Below the pieces are notes generated by a model. That model had not been told where the DNA came from. It ran no database searches and was given only the letters and a program-made list of their open reading frames with translations. Positions 7,530 through 15,442 of a stretch of DNA of 19,870 nt are shown in pieces. Each line of letters begins with the position of its first letter. The first letter of the stretch is position 1. Source of the stretch: Candidatus Thorarchaeota archaeon (lineage in GTDB: Archaea; Asgardarchaeota; Thorarchaeia; Thorarchaeales; Thorarchaeaceae); the NCBI GenBank assembly GCA_029855935.1, contig JAGSHN010000021.1:1-19870 (forward strand). The letters are read 5' to 3'. The position numbers and the translations under genes are program-made.

Positions 7530-8705
7530 TCAGACGACCAAGATGTCTCGTTGCTCCACAAACTCTGACGGATTGAGGAGGTGAAGACGGGCCTCCACGG
7601 CCTGAACCTCGCTCTCATCAATCTCACCAGGGTCACAGGGACCAGCAATAGGACAACGAGCGGCTACAGGGAGCTCAACGTCAATCGCCGGAGGCCGATC
7701 ACGTATGATCGAGTCCAAGTCCTCGCCCGCACAGGGCGTCAGAATTGGGACACCCCCTGAGGCCTGAGCGGCCAGCCGAAAGATACGGAGTGAGTGATGG
7801 CAGTACTCTCCGATCACATCGCCCACAACGATACCATCGCTGTCGTGCTGGTCTACCAATACTGCTGCGGCCCTGAGCACAAGGCGTTTCCACAACAGGC
7901 AGGCGTGAGCAGTAGACATGTCTTCAAGTCGATCCAACACCCGGCTCGTCACGAGAAGGTACAGCGGTATCTTCTGGTGGTATATCAGACTGGCCAGCCT
8001 CTTGGCAAGGTCCATCGCGGTCACTGAAGTGCCCTTCCAATCGGGTTCCTCGATGACAAGAAAGACGGGGATGCAACCACGACGCATGACTCTGTATGCT
8101 GCCATCGCAGAGGCCAACGTGGCAGACAGTACACAGACAACGACACCCTGTGTCCCCGAGGGCATGCCTCCCACACCGGGGACCGACCGGGTGAACAGGT
8201 AGGCCCGATCATTGCGCACCTCAACATAGACAGTCTGGACGGGAGATCCCAGGTCGACCCTCAGGTCAAGGTCGCCAAGCTCAGATAGAATCAGGGCGCC
8301 CAACTGCTCACGGATGTCCTGACTAGAGAAGTCGTGCTCGCCCATCCGGCGCGCCCCCACTGCGAAGGATGCCCCTGGTCTGAAGTCCCGCCGGGCCAGA
8401 CCAAGCCCGGCCTTGAGAATATTGTCCATTCTCGCATCCACGACCACCACTGGTGAGGTAGACACCACACCGAAGACCCCAGCGATGACACGGGCTGCGT
8501 CGCTGGCGTCACGAGTTTCTACAAAGATACGACCATACTCTATCCTCACGTCTGAGAAGGGGATGGCCGCCTTGTCCAGCGCGGCTCGTATCTGGTCGGC
8601 CAGGACTCGCGACATCCTCTTCCTAGTCTGACGCGACTTGACGCCAATCTCCCCATATCGTACGAGAACGGCACTATACTTCGGTGCGGTCTTCTGGTCT
8701 TGCAC
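7530..8705 (-). CDS. ThiI-like THUMP protein with degenerate PP-loop
   Basis: The 391-residue product resembles ThiI, the enzyme that makes 4-thiouridine in tRNA. It begins YSAVLVRYGEIGVKS (about 10-24), the ThiI N-terminal ferredoxin-like motif, followed by a THUMP domain (about 60-165) that binds tRNA. The pyrophosphatase-like domain starts near 185, but the ATP-binding SGGxDS loop reads SATLAS (194-199), with both glycines and the aspartate lost. Later segments still align loosely with ThiI, for example GIVVGDVIGE and VPILTP. There is no rhodanese domain. I start it at GTG 8705, just after a G-rich AGAGGGGGA and about 26 bases from a TATA-like element; the frame upstream is antisense to hyuA. 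It may be an inactive paralogue, a tRNA-binding regulator, or a variant using another mechanism. Confidence 0.8.
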   Translation of the reverse strand: MQDQKTAPKYSAVLVRYGEIGVKSRQTRKRMSRVLADQIRAALDKAAIPFSDVRIEYGRIFVETRDASDAARVIAGVFGVVSTSPVVVVDARMDNILKAGLGLARRDFRPGASFAVGARRMGEHDFSSQDIREQLGALILSELGDLDLRVDLGSPVQTVYVEVRNDRAYLFTRSVPGVGGMPSGTQGVVVCVLSATLASAMAAYRVMRRGCIPVFLVIEEPDWKGTSVTAMDLAKRLASLIYHQKIPLYLLVTSRVLDRLEDMSTAHACLLWKRLVLRAAAVLVDQHDSDGIVVGDVIGEYCHHSLRIFRLAAQASGGVPILTPCAGEDLDSIIRDRPPAIDVELPVAARCPIAGPCDPGEIDESEVQAVEARLHLLNPSEFVEQRDILVV

Positions 8706-8728
8706 GAGTCCCCCTCTGATGACCCGAC

Positions 8729-8740
8729 CGAATAAATTGC
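8729..8740. promoter_or_regulatory. Shared AT-rich core of the divergent thiI-like / hyuA promoters
   Basis: GAATAAATTGC is the only strongly AT-rich stretch between the two divergent genes. On the minus strand it reads AATTTATT, about 26 bases before GTG 8705, the spacing for a leaderless or near-leaderless transcript. On the plus strand AATAAATT would start hyuA mRNA near 8760. Confidence 0.45.
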
Positions 8741-8810
8741 GCGGAGATGGCACATCAACTCCGAGCAAAACAACTATGTAGCGAGGACACACTGGCAGAG
8801 CTGCACTGCA

Positions 8811-10841
8811 ATGAACGTCATCGGCGTCGACGTCGGCGGAACTTTCACCGACATTATTCTGGTGAGAGAGAATCCTCAGGGGCATTTCAGCCACAAGGTC
8901 CCCTCGACACCAGAGGCCCAGGAGACGGCTGTGATCAAGGGAATTCGTGAGATTCTGGAGATGAGCGGGACGGAGGGGGACCGGGTCGACCTTGTGGTAC
9001 ACGGGACGACTGTTGCTACAAACGCAATGCTGCAGCGCAGCGGTGCAACGGTTGTCCTCGTGACCACTGAGGGACTCGAGGACGTTATCGAGATTGGCAG
9101 ACAGAACCGCGATGAGATCTATGCCAGAATGGCCAGCCGACCAGAACCACTCGTGAGGAGGGAGATGCGGATTGGCGTGCACGAGAGGACCGGACCGGAT
9201 GGTGAGGCAATCATACCGCTGACTCCTGATGAGATAGAGAGAGTCAGGACCGCGGTCGACGAGAGGGAGAGCGATGCCGTGGCAGTCGCCCTCCTCTTCT
9301 CCTATGTCAACCCTGCGCACGAGATGACTCTGCTACGTGAGCTCGGAGAGAGTACGGGACGATACGTCGTTGCCTCGTCTGAAGTGCTGCCGGAGTTCAG
9401 AGAGTTCGAGCGCATATCCACAACGGTACTGGAGGCGTATCTGGGACCAGTCGTACTCGGCTATCTTGAGCGACTCGGTCGTGCCATCAGGGAGGTATGT
9501 CCCAACGCCACCGTTACCATAATGCAGTCGAACGGCGGGACCCGTCTGGTCACCAGGACTAGGGGGCGTGCCATTGGCCTCGCTCTATCGGGCCTCGCCG
9601 GGGGAGTCATGGGCGCCTGGGAGGTGGCTCGCAATGCTGGCATCACAAGGCTAATCTCTCTGGACATGGGCGGGACGAGCTGTGATGTCAGTGCTATTGA
9701 TGGCGGTGTGGTCGTCAGGGCTGACAATGAGGTGGCAGGACTGCCACTTAGAACACCCTCTGTAGATGTGAAGACAATAGGTGCTGGCGGCGGAAGTATT
9801 GCCTGGATAGACGCTGCGGGAGTACTTCACGTCGGCCCTCAGAGTGCAGGTGCCGATCCCGGTCCTGCGGCTTACAACCTTGGTGGGCAAGATGCCACAG
9901 TGACCGATGCAAACCTCGTCATCGGAAGACTCAACCCATACTATTTCCTAGGAGGAAGACTTGAGCTCAGCCCGAGGATGGCCAAGAGGGCTGTGAGTAG
10001 GCTCGCCAAGGAGCTGGGAATGAGCGCGGAGGATGCTGCGCTCGGCATAATCAGGATATCGAGCCACAATATGATGCAGGCGATACGTGAGGTCACTGTG
10101 GAGCGGGGTCAGGATCCGCGTGACTACGTCCTTGTGCCCTTCGGAGGGGCAGGTCCCACACAGGCCGTCGACATCGCCGAGGCATTGGGCATCCGCGCAA
10201 TCCTTGTACCGCCCAGTCCCGGCATAACCTCGGCTCTTGGCCTTGTGTGCTCCGACCTCCGCGTGGATCTGATGCAGACTGTTCTCATCGATGACGCGAC
10301 GACCGGAGGCGACACCGTAAGGATGACGTTCGAGAGGCTCGACGACCAGGCGATTGAGAGTCTCACCGCTCAGGGCGCGGACCCTGACCGCATAGTTCTG
10401 GAGTGGAGAATTGATATGCGGTACAAGGGACAGTCTCACGAGATCACGGTCTACGTCCCGTATGAGAGCAGAGAGGTCCTAGAGGAGGCGAGAAGACGCT
10501 TCGAGGAGCGCCATGAGGCGATGTACGGGTATACTCTCGGCGACAGGCCCGTGGAGTGGGTCACTCTGAGAGTGACTGGCACCGCAAGGTGGAGCTCTCT
10601 GCCAGCGCACACTCACACTGTGACAGAGCCGGGAGAACCCATCTCAGTCAGAGAGCTCGTCCTCCCCGATGGCAGTGATGTAGACGCCGATGTGTACCGA
10701 CGCGAGCAGCTGGCGGTGGGCCAAGAGATTGCGGGGCCTGCACTTGTCGAACAGGTCGACACTACGATATATCTCGGACAGGGATGGACTGGCGTCCAGC
10801 AGGCGGATGCGACTATGTTTGTGAGGAGGCGAGACTCCTGA
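8811..10841 (+). CDS. hyuA: Hydantoinase/5-oxoprolinase subunit A (N-methylhydantoinase A family)
   Basis: The full-length 676-residue product fits the 650-700 usual for HyuA. It opens MNVIGVDVGGTFTD, the phosphate-binding loop of the actin/HSP70-like ATPase fold (residues 7-14). A second phosphate motif, MGGTSCDVS, lies near 286-294, and a glycine-rich GAGGGSIAWID near 324. The C-terminal third is the usual hydantoinase A C-terminal domain. With HyuB it hydrolyses cyclic amides such as hydantoins or 5-oxoproline using ATP; the same fold also serves acetone and acetophenone carboxylases, so the substrate is not settled. HyuB follows directly. No amidase, racemase or transporter is adjacent. 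The ATG at 8811 sits directly before the family N-terminus; only a weak SD is visible. Confidence 0.93.
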   Translation: MNVIGVDVGGTFTDIILVRENPQGHFSHKVPSTPEAQETAVIKGIREILEMSGTEGDRVDLVVHGTTVATNAMLQRSGATVVLVTTEGLEDVIEIGRQNRDEIYARMASRPEPLVRREMRIGVHERTGPDGEAIIPLTPDEIERVRTAVDERESDAVAVALLFSYVNPAHEMTLLRELGESTGRYVVASSEVLPEFREFERISTTVLEAYLGPVVLGYLERLGRAIREVCPNATVTIMQSNGGTRLVTRTRGRAIGLALSGLAGGVMGAWEVARNAGITRLISLDMGGTSCDVSAIDGGVVVRADNEVAGLPLRTPSVDVKTIGAGGGSIAWIDAAGVLHVGPQSAGADPGPAAYNLGGQDATVTDANLVIGRLNPYYFLGGRLELSPRMAKRAVSRLAKELGMSAEDAALGIIRISSHNMMQAIREVTVERGQDPRDYVLVPFGGAGPTQAVDIAEALGIRAILVPPSPGITSALGLVCSDLRVDLMQTVLIDDATTGGDTVRMTFERLDDQAIESLTAQGADPDRIVLEWRIDMRYKGQSHEITVYVPYESREVLEEARRRFEERHEAMYGYTLGDRPVEWVTLRVTGTARWSSLPAHTHTVTEPGEPISVRELVLPDGSDVDADVYRREQLAVGQEIAGPALVEQVDTTIYLGQGWTGVQQADATMFVRRRDS

Positions 10842-12415
10842 TAGAGGACCCCATCACATTTGAGGTGACTAAGAACGCACTGATTGCCTGCGCGCGAGAG
10901 ATGACACAGGCACTGAGGAGAGCAGCATTCAGCCCGAATATCAAGGAGCGACGGGACTGCTCCTGTGCCATCTTCGACTCCGAGGGTCGCCTAGTCGCGC
11001 AGTCCAAAGACATCCCGGTCCACCTTGGAGCGATGCCGCTCTCAGTGAGATCTTGTATTGACGAGCTTGGTGATCAGCTGGTGGATGGGACAATGGCCCT
11101 CCTCAACGACCCGTTTCGTGGCGGTTCGCACCTCCCTGACCTCACCCTTGTTGCTCCCGTGTACTTCGAGGGGCAGCTCGTGGCATTTGTGGCCAATAGG
11201 GCGCATCACGCAGATGTCGGAGGGGTGAGCCCTGGCTCAATGCCCGGCCTATCGACGGACATCTCTGAAGAGGGTGTTCTCATCAGTCCGCGGATAGTCG
11301 TGAGGAAGAGAAGACTGGAGAGGGCGGCGGTCGCAGACCTTCTGGAGTCGACAAGGACACCAGACGAGAGACTGGGAGACCTCTCGGCGCAGATAGCGGC
11401 CAATGTTGTCGGTATGAAGCGGCTTCACGGTACTATGAAGAGTCATGGTACGATCACGATACTTGACACATTCTCGGACCTGAGAGACTATTCGGCCAAA
11501 CAGATGCAGGAGCGACTGTCCCGCCTTGACGGTGAGGAGGCGGAGTTCACGGACTTTATGGACAGCGACGGAGCGGGCAACTGGACAATTCCCATCACGG
11601 CGCGTCTCCACTTCGACAGAGGCCGCGTGCGTGTCGACTTCAGCAAGACCGCAAGACAAGTGACAGGGAACATAAACTGCCCGTACGCGTCTACGCTCTC
11701 TGCGGTCTACTACGTGTTCGCCACAATGTTTGGAGAGGGCATACCGATAAACGAGGGCTGCTGGAGAACAATAGATGTCCACGCCCCCATCGGGTCGCTC
11801 GTCAATCCCGAGTATCCAGCGGCCGTGTCGGCTGGTAACGTGGAGACCACACAGCGAATCGTCGATGTCGTCTTTGGTGCTCTTGCGAGGATCATCCCTG
11901 ATGAGGTGCCTGCAGCCAGTCAGGGTACAATGAACAATCTCACGATTGGCGGGATCGACCCCAGGACAGGAAGAGCCTTCACGTTCTACGAAACCATCGG
12001 AGGCGGCGCTGGAGCGATGAGGGGGTCAGACGGAGCAAGTGGAATTCATACTCACATGACGAACACGTTGAACACGCCCATCGAGGCCCTCGAGACATCC
12101 TACCCGCTTCGTGTGCACCGCTACTCGATAAGAAGGGGTAGCGGAGGAGTCGGGAAGTGGAATGGTGGGGACGGGATTGTACGGGAGATCGAGGTACTCG
12201 TCGATGATGCCACAATCTCGATTCAGTCAGAGAGACGACACAGTAGCCCGTGGGGGCTGAACGGTGGCGCCCCCGGTGCGCCTGGAGACAACACTCTGAT
12301 CTACCACGGTCGCCAATACAGACTACAGTCAAAGTCCTCGGTGACCGCTCCCGCAGGGACCATCATCCGCATAGAGACGCCCGGTGGAGGCGGCTGGGGC
12401 GCGTCCGACCATTAG
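10784..12415 (+). CDS. hyuB: Hydantoinase/5-oxoprolinase subunit B (N-methylhydantoinase B family)
   Basis: From ATG 10784 the product is 543 residues, typical for HyuB. Family signatures are present: SPNIKERRDCSCAIFD (about 50-65), PVHLGAMP (78-85), the metal-site segments NDPFRGGSHLPD (108-119) and HHADVGG (141-147), and a glycine-rich end, GGGGWG. It pairs with HyuA to open cyclic amide rings with ATP. Homologues start a few residues before DPIT, here near residue 22. That suggests the first 18-20 residues, which overlap hyuA by 58 bases in another frame, may not be translated. A GAGGAGG at 10823-10829 is set for CTG 10838 or ATA 10841, neither standard. The end overlaps the convergent gene at 12412 by four bases. 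Confidence 0.9.
   Translation: MDWRPAGGCDYVCEEARLLIEDPITFEVTKNALIACAREMTQALRRAAFSPNIKERRDCSCAIFDSEGRLVAQSKDIPVHLGAMPLSVRSCIDELGDQLVDGTMALLNDPFRGGSHLPDLTLVAPVYFEGQLVAFVANRAHHADVGGVSPGSMPGLSTDISEEGVLISPRIVVRKRRLERAAVADLLESTRTPDERLGDLSAQIAANVVGMKRLHGTMKSHGTITILDTFSDLRDYSAKQMQERLSRLDGEEAEFTDFMDSDGAGNWTIPITARLHFDRGRVRVDFSKTARQVTGNINCPYASTLSAVYYVFATMFGEGIPINEGCWRTIDVHAPIGSLVNPEYPAAVSAGNVETTQRIVDVVFGALARIIPDEVPAASQGTMNNLTIGGIDPRTGRAFTFYETIGGGAGAMRGSDGASGIHTHMTNTLNTPIEALETSYPLRVHRYSIRRGSGGVGKWNGGDGIVREIEVLVDDATISIQSERRHSSPWGLNGGAPGAPGDNTLIYHGRQYRLQSKSSVTAPAGTIIRIETPGGGGWGASDH
10823..10829 (+). promoter_or_regulatory. Strong Shine-Dalgarno site pointing to a non-standard hyuB start
   Basis: GAGGAGG lies inside the end of hyuA, eight bases before CTG 10838 and eleven before ATA 10841. 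ATA overlaps the hyuA stop as TGATA, where TGATG would be the usual coupling. No ATG, GTG or TTG is in frame here. Confidence 0.5.
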
Positions 12416-13161
12416 ACCTTGACAGCAACGTTGCCGTTGACCGCGTTTATCCTCATGACCCTTGATGCCTGACCAGCCGACACCCTCACGTAGTATGCGG
12501 GTACGTAGAAGCCGTCGAGTTTCTTGAAGGTCAGAGTGTGGGAGACCACGCGCTTTGCCCCCTTGGGCTTTTGCGCCGCGACCTTGGCCACCGCGCGCAC
12601 CACTTTGTCAAGAGAGTTGAACTTTCCGGGCGTGATCTTGGCCTTTCTCACCCAGGCCGGCGTCGCTCGTCTCTTTCCTGCCCCCTTCAGCAGTCGTTCC
12701 AAGCTGCGGGCCGGGGCACCCGTGACACCGTCCAGTATCATAGAGTCACTCCTACTGACAGAGAACAGCTCGACCAGTGGGAGACGAACAGCCTTGCCGG
12801 GAATCTCCTTACCCTTGACAACGGGGAACACCTCCTTGCCAACGAGAACACCGGCGACCTCCTCGTTCACCGAGATCTCCTCGTTGCGTACGCGCAAGAA
12901 CTGCAGGTCCATCACTGCGTCGTAGATGCAATAGAAGTCGTATTTCAGCGAGGGCTTCCCCACCGATACATCACCCGGCGAGACACCGAGAACATCGGCG
13001 CCGTCCTTCTGGGCCATCTTGGCAGCTCGCTCGGGGGAGATCTTCGCCTCAAAATAATACGTTGACCTCTTCTTGTCATCAACCTTTAGCTTGGCGCTGG
13101 CACCCGTTGTCTTGAAGAGAGAGGTAGTGAGAGCCTTCTTGGTTCGTTTCTTCTTGGCCAT
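12412..13161 (-). CDS. Basic protein of unknown function
   Basis: I do not recognise this 249-residue protein. It begins MAKKKRTKKA and is lysine-rich throughout the first 35 residues, which suggests nucleic-acid or membrane-surface contact. The body is soluble, with no membrane segment, signal peptide or cysteine cluster. The C-terminal 30 residues (YVPAYYVRVSAG then MRINAVNGNVAVKV) loosely recall the strand pattern of PepSY-like or cystatin-like domains, but this is too weak for a call. The ATG at 13161 is preceded by GTGATC (four-base gap) and, about 35 bases up, by a TATA-like CTTATGCAAAG. It lies 71 bases downstream of gltX on the same strand, and its stop overlaps the stop of hyuB. Confidence 0.8.
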   Translation of the reverse strand: MAKKKRTKKALTTSLFKTTGASAKLKVDDKKRSTYYFEAKISPERAAKMAQKDGADVLGVSPGDVSVGKPSLKYDFYCIYDAVMDLQFLRVRNEEISVNEEVAGVLVGKEVFPVVKGKEIPGKAVRLPLVELFSVSRSDSMILDGVTGAPARSLERLLKGAGKRRATPAWVRKAKITPGKFNSLDKVVRAVAKVAAQKPKGAKRVVSHTLTFKKLDGFYVPAYYVRVSAGQASRVMRINAVNGNVAVKV

Positions 13162-13191
13162 GTTTGATCACGCATCTCTGTGAGAACATCC

Positions 13192-13202
13192 TTTGCATAA
13201 GT
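13192..13202 (-). promoter_or_regulatory. Possible TATA box of the basic unknown protein gene
   Basis: CTTATGCAAAG on the minus strand, about 35 bases before the ATG. It suggests a short leader and a promoter separate from gltX. Confidence 0.35.
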
Positions 13203-13232
13203 GAGCTTCGGGCACGACAGCAGAGATAGAAG

Positions 13233-14969
13233 TCACTTGTGGGCGAAGGCCGCACGTATGACATCGTCGACGGAGTACACACGGGCAAACCCGTAGCGCT
13301 CGAACTGAAGAAACGTACCCTCCGCAATCTCACGAGCGGATGGCTCCGCCAGACCATCGACAACAGAACCATCAATCATAGTGAGTTCGACAGGGACAGC
13401 ACGCTCTCTTGGTACCCACTGGACTATTCGTCCGCCAGCCTCGCGGATGACCTCCACCTCGTGACTGTGAAAGTCAGCAGCCGGGGACTCCTCCTTCCTC
13501 AGCACAAAGTTCGCTAGGTCCTTCATCCTGAACAGAGCGCCCTCGTCAATCTTGTCAAAGTCGCTCCTCTGAATGCCAAGGACAACATCACCATCCGAGC
13601 GGACGATGGGGATGTGACGGACACCTCGCTCAGGGAAGTCCGGGTGGACCAGCGGCGTGGCCTCGGTGACCTCAGGTGGAAGACCGCGGATGCTCAGCCA
13701 GACAGGCTCATGGACGAAGAAGAGGCGTGGGGCCTCTGCATCGCGTAGCCTCCTGTTCTCTGAGTAGACAGCCTTCATAGAGAAGGCAACATCAACAATG
13801 CTCAGGCCCAAGTCGAGCATAGCCTTGCGAATCGCCTCGGGGTGAATCCCTCGTTTCTGAAGGGACTGTAGACTCCATGTGCGCGGGTCATCCCAGCCGG
13901 AGTAGACGCCGGTCTTCACCTCCACCCGAGACTTGCTCTTGCTCAGCTTGGCATCCTGAAATCGAAGTCGACCGTAGTATATGAGCTCGGGATGCTGCCA
14001 ACCATAGATGTTCCAGATGTGCTGCTCAATCTTGCCCTCCTTGACAAGATCCTTGCCTCTGACTATGTGAGATATACCGAGCTCGTGATCGTCAATTCCC
14101 CACGAGTATTCCAGCAGGGGCCAGACGCGGTACTTTGTCCCGACTCGCGGATGGTCGGTCTCCGATATCCTCAGTATCACGTGGTCGCGCATCGCGGGGT
14201 CGGGATTGTCCATCCCAGTCTTCAGGCGGACTGCGGCGGCGCGCTCAGGATACGTCCCGTCCAGCATCTTCTCCCATCGTGCGAGATTCTCCTCGACAGA
14301 GAGGCTCCTGCAGGGGCAGGGCTTCTTCTTTGCCTTGTACTTCTCTCTCCACTCATCTGCGTCGCAGGTGCACACGTACGCCTCACCGCGTCTCATCAGG
14401 TCCACTGCATACTCGTAGAAGAGATCCAGCCGGTCAGACTTGTAGACAGTCTCGTGCCACTCCACACCAAGATACTCGAGTCCCTCAGGAATGAGGTCAT
14501 AGGCCTCAGGTTCGATCTGCTTCTCTGCGGAACCGATGGTGTCGTCAAAGACTAGAATCAATTTCCCATCGTAGCGCTTCACATAGTAGTCATTCAGTAT
14601 CACCATTCGAGCGTTCCCAATGTGCAGCGGGCCAGACGGGAAGGGAGCGAGCCTCATAACAACCTGCGGCCACTTGTCGACGTTGGGTAGATCCGGGAGC
14701 TCTCTCTTCTCCTCCTCTGCGGGGACCTCGGCGGCCTCTAGGCGCTCTGGCGCAATCCGCTGAAGCTCGGCGCGCTGTTCATCAAGACTCATCTTGGCGA
14801 CCTCTTCCACCGTCCGCTCGACAATCTCCTTCACCTCGCGCGCACGGGACCGCAGATCAGACCTCGAGCCCAGCAGCGCGCTCATGGCGGACTTCACGCT
14901 GGGCCTTCCATCATACTTCACAGCATTCTCCAGTACGACTATTCGGACCTCTTCTTCCAACTTGTCCAC
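13233..14969 (-). CDS. gltX: Glutamyl-tRNA synthetase, archaeal/eukaryotic type
   Basis: GltX charges tRNA with glutamate. In archaea that lack a GlnRS it usually also makes Glu-tRNA(Gln) for the GatDE amidotransferase; I infer that here. The class I signatures are clear: the HIGH-type motif in PFPSGPLHIGNAR (HIGN at about 116-119) and the KMSKS-type AKLSKSKS (about 340-347). PSGPLHIG and the beta-barrel anticodon-binding C-terminus mark the archaeal/eukaryotic subclass. The first 85 residues form the usual archaeal helical extension. I place the start at GTG 14969, giving 578 residues, a normal length. The open frame to 15134 would run through the TATA box and the divergent gene. CTCDADEW and CPCRSL supply Cys residues typical of the zinc-binding insert. 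Confidence 0.93.
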   Translation of the reverse strand: MDKLEEEVRIVVLENAVKYDGRPSVKSAMSALLGSRSDLRSRAREVKEIVERTVEEVAKMSLDEQRAELQRIAPERLEAAEVPAEEEKRELPDLPNVDKWPQVVMRLAPFPSGPLHIGNARMVILNDYYVKRYDGKLILVFDDTIGSAEKQIEPEAYDLIPEGLEYLGVEWHETVYKSDRLDLFYEYAVDLMRRGEAYVCTCDADEWREKYKAKKKPCPCRSLSVEENLARWEKMLDGTYPERAAAVRLKTGMDNPDPAMRDHVILRISETDHPRVGTKYRVWPLLEYSWGIDDHELGISHIVRGKDLVKEGKIEQHIWNIYGWQHPELIYYGRLRFQDAKLSKSKSRVEVKTGVYSGWDDPRTWSLQSLQKRGIHPEAIRKAMLDLGLSIVDVAFSMKAVYSENRRLRDAEAPRLFFVHEPVWLSIRGLPPEVTEATPLVHPDFPERGVRHIPIVRSDGDVVLGIQRSDFDKIDEGALFRMKDLANFVLRKEESPAADFHSHEVEVIREAGGRIVQWVPRERAVPVELTMIDGSVVDGLAEPSAREIAEGTFLQFERYGFARVYSVDDVIRAAFAHK

Positions 14970-15001
14970 GGAGACCAGCTCCGTGGTTGTGTGGGCGTGT
15001 C

Positions 15002-15012
15002 TTAATATAACT
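15002..15012 (-). promoter_or_regulatory. TATA box of gltX
   Basis: GTTATATTAAG on the minus strand is the best TATA match in the window. It lies about 33-43 bases before GTG 14969 and would give a leader of about ten bases. It supports the short GltX start. Confidence 0.6.
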
Positions 15013-15049
15013 TTGACCAACAGGAGCCTCTCCGAAAACACGTTGAGAA

Positions 15050-15060
15050 TGCTTATTTGG
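15050..15060 (+). promoter_or_regulatory. Possible TATA box of the small Cys-rich protein gene
   Basis: TGCTTATTTGG, about 50-60 bases before TTG 15111. It is back-to-back with the gltX TATA box in a 141-base divergent promoter region. Confidence 0.35.
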
Positions 15061-15110
15061 TCTGCTGACCGGAGTCTAGTAGAGTCGGAAGACGCGAGAG
15101 TGCATCGAAC

Positions 15111-15404
15111 TTGTCGGAACTCAAGTGTTGCCACCTCTGCCCTTCATACACGAACTGCGATCATAGAGGGGAGTGCTGCCCTGAGTGTCCCTACTTTGAT
15201 CCGGAGGAGATCATATGCTTGGCCCCGGAGACGGAGAAACGCCGTAAGCGTGTCGTCAAACAGAGCCCGACGGCCCGAAGCGAGGTGGACCCAGACACCT
15301 TTCTCTTCGAGGACGACGAGGAGGAAGAGGAGACGGTGGAGGAATACGGGGGGGATGCCGAGGAGTACGAGTTTGACGAGGAGGAGGATAGCCTCGGCTG
15401 GTGA
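15111..15404 (+). CDS. Small Cys-rich, acidic-tailed protein (putative zinc-binding)
   Basis: The 97 residues fall into two halves. Residues 6-35 hold seven cysteines (CCHLCP, NCDHRGECCPECPY), spaced as for a compact zinc or metal site. After a basic KRRKRVVK segment, the C-terminal third is almost all Asp/Glu, with DDEEEEE and FDEEED. I do not recognise the family; similar small CCxxC proteins are common in archaea without assigned function. The only start in frame is TTG 15111, with no convincing SD. A TATA-like TGCTTATTTGG at 15050-15060 fits a short-leader transcript. It is divergent from gltX and convergent with the membrane-protein gene, 38 bases away. Confidence 0.75.
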   Translation: MSELKCCHLCPSYTNCDHRGECCPECPYFDPEEIICLAPETEKRRKRVVKQSPTARSEVDPDTFLFEDDEEEEETVEEYGGDAEEYEFDEEEDSLGW

Positions 15405-15442
15405 GGCCAGGTCCTCCTCAGAGTCCGGCGCGCGAGATACCA

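Noticed and set aside
8706-9320. N-terminal extension of the ThiI-like frame (to 596 residues)
   Set aside because: It is antisense to the conserved start of hyuA; the ThiI motif and the promoter lie just after 8705.
9948-10439. 163-codon minus-strand frame inside hyuA
   Set aside because: Antisense shadow; hyuA is conserved throughout.
13992-14555. 187-codon plus-strand frame inside gltX
   Set aside because: Antisense shadow of catalytic-core codons of a certain gene.
14970-15134. Longer GltX start
   Set aside because: It would include the TATA box and overlap the divergent gene; family length fits 14969.
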